Positions 5,297-6,404 of a stretch of DNA of 6,404 nt are shown here, one piece after another; the stretch's first letter is position 1, and each line of letters begins with the position of its first letter. The notes beneath the pieces are model-generated. The model was given only the letters and a program-made list of their open reading frames with translations. It had not been told where the DNA came from and ran no database searches. The DNA comes from JARRLC01 sp050290865 (GTDB lineage: Bacteria > Pseudomonadota > Alphaproteobacteria > Rhizobiales > Rhodomicrobiaceae): assembly GCA_050290865.1 (NCBI GenBank), contig JBNKIW010000094.1, positions 1-6,404 of the forward strand. Direction: 5' to 3'. Made by a program: the position numbers and the translations under genes.

Positions 5297-6404
5297 ACTG
5301 CCCGTCTATTACGAAGCACGCCGCGTCGGCGGCATCGCCTCCACGGCGGAAGGCGCGGCCTTCACTTATGACGCGGACTGGCTCACCACGCGCGGCGCGT
5401 TCCCGCTCTCCGTGCTGATGCCACTCTCGCCAGCGCCCGTGCCGCCTGCGATCTTTCTCCCCTGGGCCGCCAATCTTCTACCCGAGGCGGCCAATCTGGC
5501 GGCAATCAGCCTGCGGCTCGGCGCCGCGCGCGACGACGTCGTCGCCATTCTCGCCGAAATTGGCCGCGATACCGCGGGGGCGCTATCGATTGGCAAGCCG
5601 GGCTCATCGGACGGGGGGAGTTGGAAGCCGGTGCGCGGGGCAAAGGCGCTTGAACGCATCATCGAGGAATTGCCCGCCAAACCATTCCTCGTGGGCGACG
5701 AGGGCGTTTCGATGTCGCTTGCTGGTGTACAGACAAAGCTCGGCGTCGCAATCGGCGAGGCGGGGCAGATTTACATCCCCGTGGACGGCGCGCCTTCGAC
5801 GCATATCCTCAAGCCCGATGCCGAGCGCCTTTACGGCAGCGTGCAGAACGAGGCGCTGTGCCTTGTTCTGGCTCGCCGCTGCGGGCTGGCTGCTCCGCCC
5901 ATCACCACCGGAAAGGCGGGCAAGCGCAGCTACGCGCTCGTGGAGCGCTACGATCGCCATCGACAGGCCGGACGCTGGCGGCGTCTACATCAGGAGGATT
6001 TCTGCCAGGCTCTCGGCAAGCCGCCCTCCGCGAAATACGAGGCGAACCAGACAGGCGTGTCCGGGCCGAAGCTCGCCGACATGTTCGAGTTGACGCGGCG
6101 GATCATGCGAGCACCTGACGTGCTGAGATTGCTCGATCAGGCCGTCTTCAACATCCTGGTGTGCAACACTGATGCTCACGCCAAGAATTACTCGATCATG
6201 ATCACTGCGCGCATTTTCACGCTCGCGCCGATCTACGATGTCATGTGTGCGGCGGCATGGGGCGGCGTGACGCGCAATCTCGCGCAGAAGATCGCGGGCA
6301 AGAACCGCGGTGACCACCTGAAGCTGCGGCATTGGCAGCGCTTTGCTGTCGATTGCGGATTGAACGCACCGCGGCTTGTGACGCGCGTCCGGGAATTGGC
6401 AGGC
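5289..6404 (+). CDS. hipA: HipA-family Ser/Thr kinase toxin, partial at right edge
   Basis: Open for 372 codons from ATG 5289 to the window end with no stop; E. coli HipA has 440 residues, so perhaps 40-70 are missing. HipA kinases arrest growth by phosphorylating a translation component (glutamyl-tRNA synthetase in E. coli). Visible parts: an N-terminal subdomain with LLPEAANLAAISLRLG (63-78) and IGRDTAGALSI (91-101), then the P-loop-like SLAGVQTK (143-150). Ser143 matches the autophosphorylated Ser150 of E. coli. Next come THILKPD with ATP-contacting Lys175, QNEALCLVLARRCGL, ALVERYDR (216-223), and the LHQEDFCQALGKPPSAKYE block (233-251). The catalytic loop NTDAHAKN carries Asp295, and TLAPIYD carries metal-binding Asp317. 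All catalytic residues are present, so the toxin is likely active. Start and stop overlap hipB, as usual for hipBA. Confidence 0.93.
   Translation, partial: MAELPVYYEARRVGGIASTAEGAAFTYDADWLTTRGAFPLSVLMPLSPAPVPPAIFLPWAANLLPEAANLAAISLRLGAARDDVVAILAEIGRDTAGALSIGKPGSSDGGSWKPVRGAKALERIIEELPAKPFLVGDEGVSMSLAGVQTKLGVAIGEAGQIYIPVDGAPSTHILKPDAERLYGSVQNEALCLVLARRCGLAAPPITTGKAGKRSYALVERYDRHRQAGRWRRLHQEDFCQALGKPPSAKYEANQTGVSGPKLADMFELTRRIMRAPDVLRLLDQAVFNILVCNTDAHAKNYSIMITARIFTLAPIYDVMCAAAWGGVTRNLAQKIAGKNRGDHLKLRHWQRFAVDCGLNAPRLVTRVRELAG

Noticed and set aside
5560..6118. Plus-strand open frames inside hipA
   Set aside because: They are out of frame with a HipA sequence that shows all kinase motifs; they are off-frame readings.

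Overview
The window is GC-rich DNA with bacterial gene density. Codon use and protein families suggest an alphaproteobacterium (sphingomonad- or rhizobiales-like), but no rRNA or other taxonomic marker is present, so this is an inference. It looks like accessory DNA assembled from blocks. The working blocks are an arsenic-resistance operon and a HipBA toxin-antitoxin pair. The broken blocks are a three-gene module resembling nucleotide-sensor/membrane-effector conflict systems and the last 54 codons of a phosphonate amidohydrolase (phnM-like).

Layout. Positions 1-241 hold no convincing gene. They contain a strong 21-bp inverted repeat (5-25/53-73) with a smaller hairpin nested in its loop, and weak promoter-like boxes. 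Positions 242-880 (+) encode a SLOG/Rossmann-like protein split by an in-frame TAG. Positions 888-1941 (-) encode a four-TM SLATT-like membrane protein with a frameshift near its C-terminus. Positions 1974-2749 (-) encode a TPR-type protein with a probable frameshift near its N-terminus. The two minus-strand genes look like one operon that converges on the SLOG-like gene. All three carry lesions, which points to a decayed module rather than isolated errors.

Positions 2752-2767 hold an AT-rich palindrome that is the likely ArsR operator. It starts arsR (2779-3123), an arsC of the low-molecular-weight phosphatase fold (3127-3645) and ACR3 (3674-4699). These are tightly packed and co-directional, and all three appear intact. 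ArsR would sense As(III) through C-terminal cysteines, ArsC would reduce As(V) to As(III), and ACR3 would export As(III).

Positions 4722-4886 (-) are the phnM-like remnant, ending tail-to-tail with ACR3. A palindrome with a T-run (4921-4942) and a good sigma70-like promoter (TTGCAT-N17-TATAAG, 4944-4972) precede hipB (5000-5296) and hipA (5289 to beyond 6404). hipA overlaps hipB by 8 bases and leaves the window after 372 codons with all visible kinase motifs present.

The ars cassette is thus bordered by a broken gene on each side. I see no known family that would be new here. The most unusual items are the decayed SLOG/SLATT/TPR set and the long nested hairpin at the left edge.
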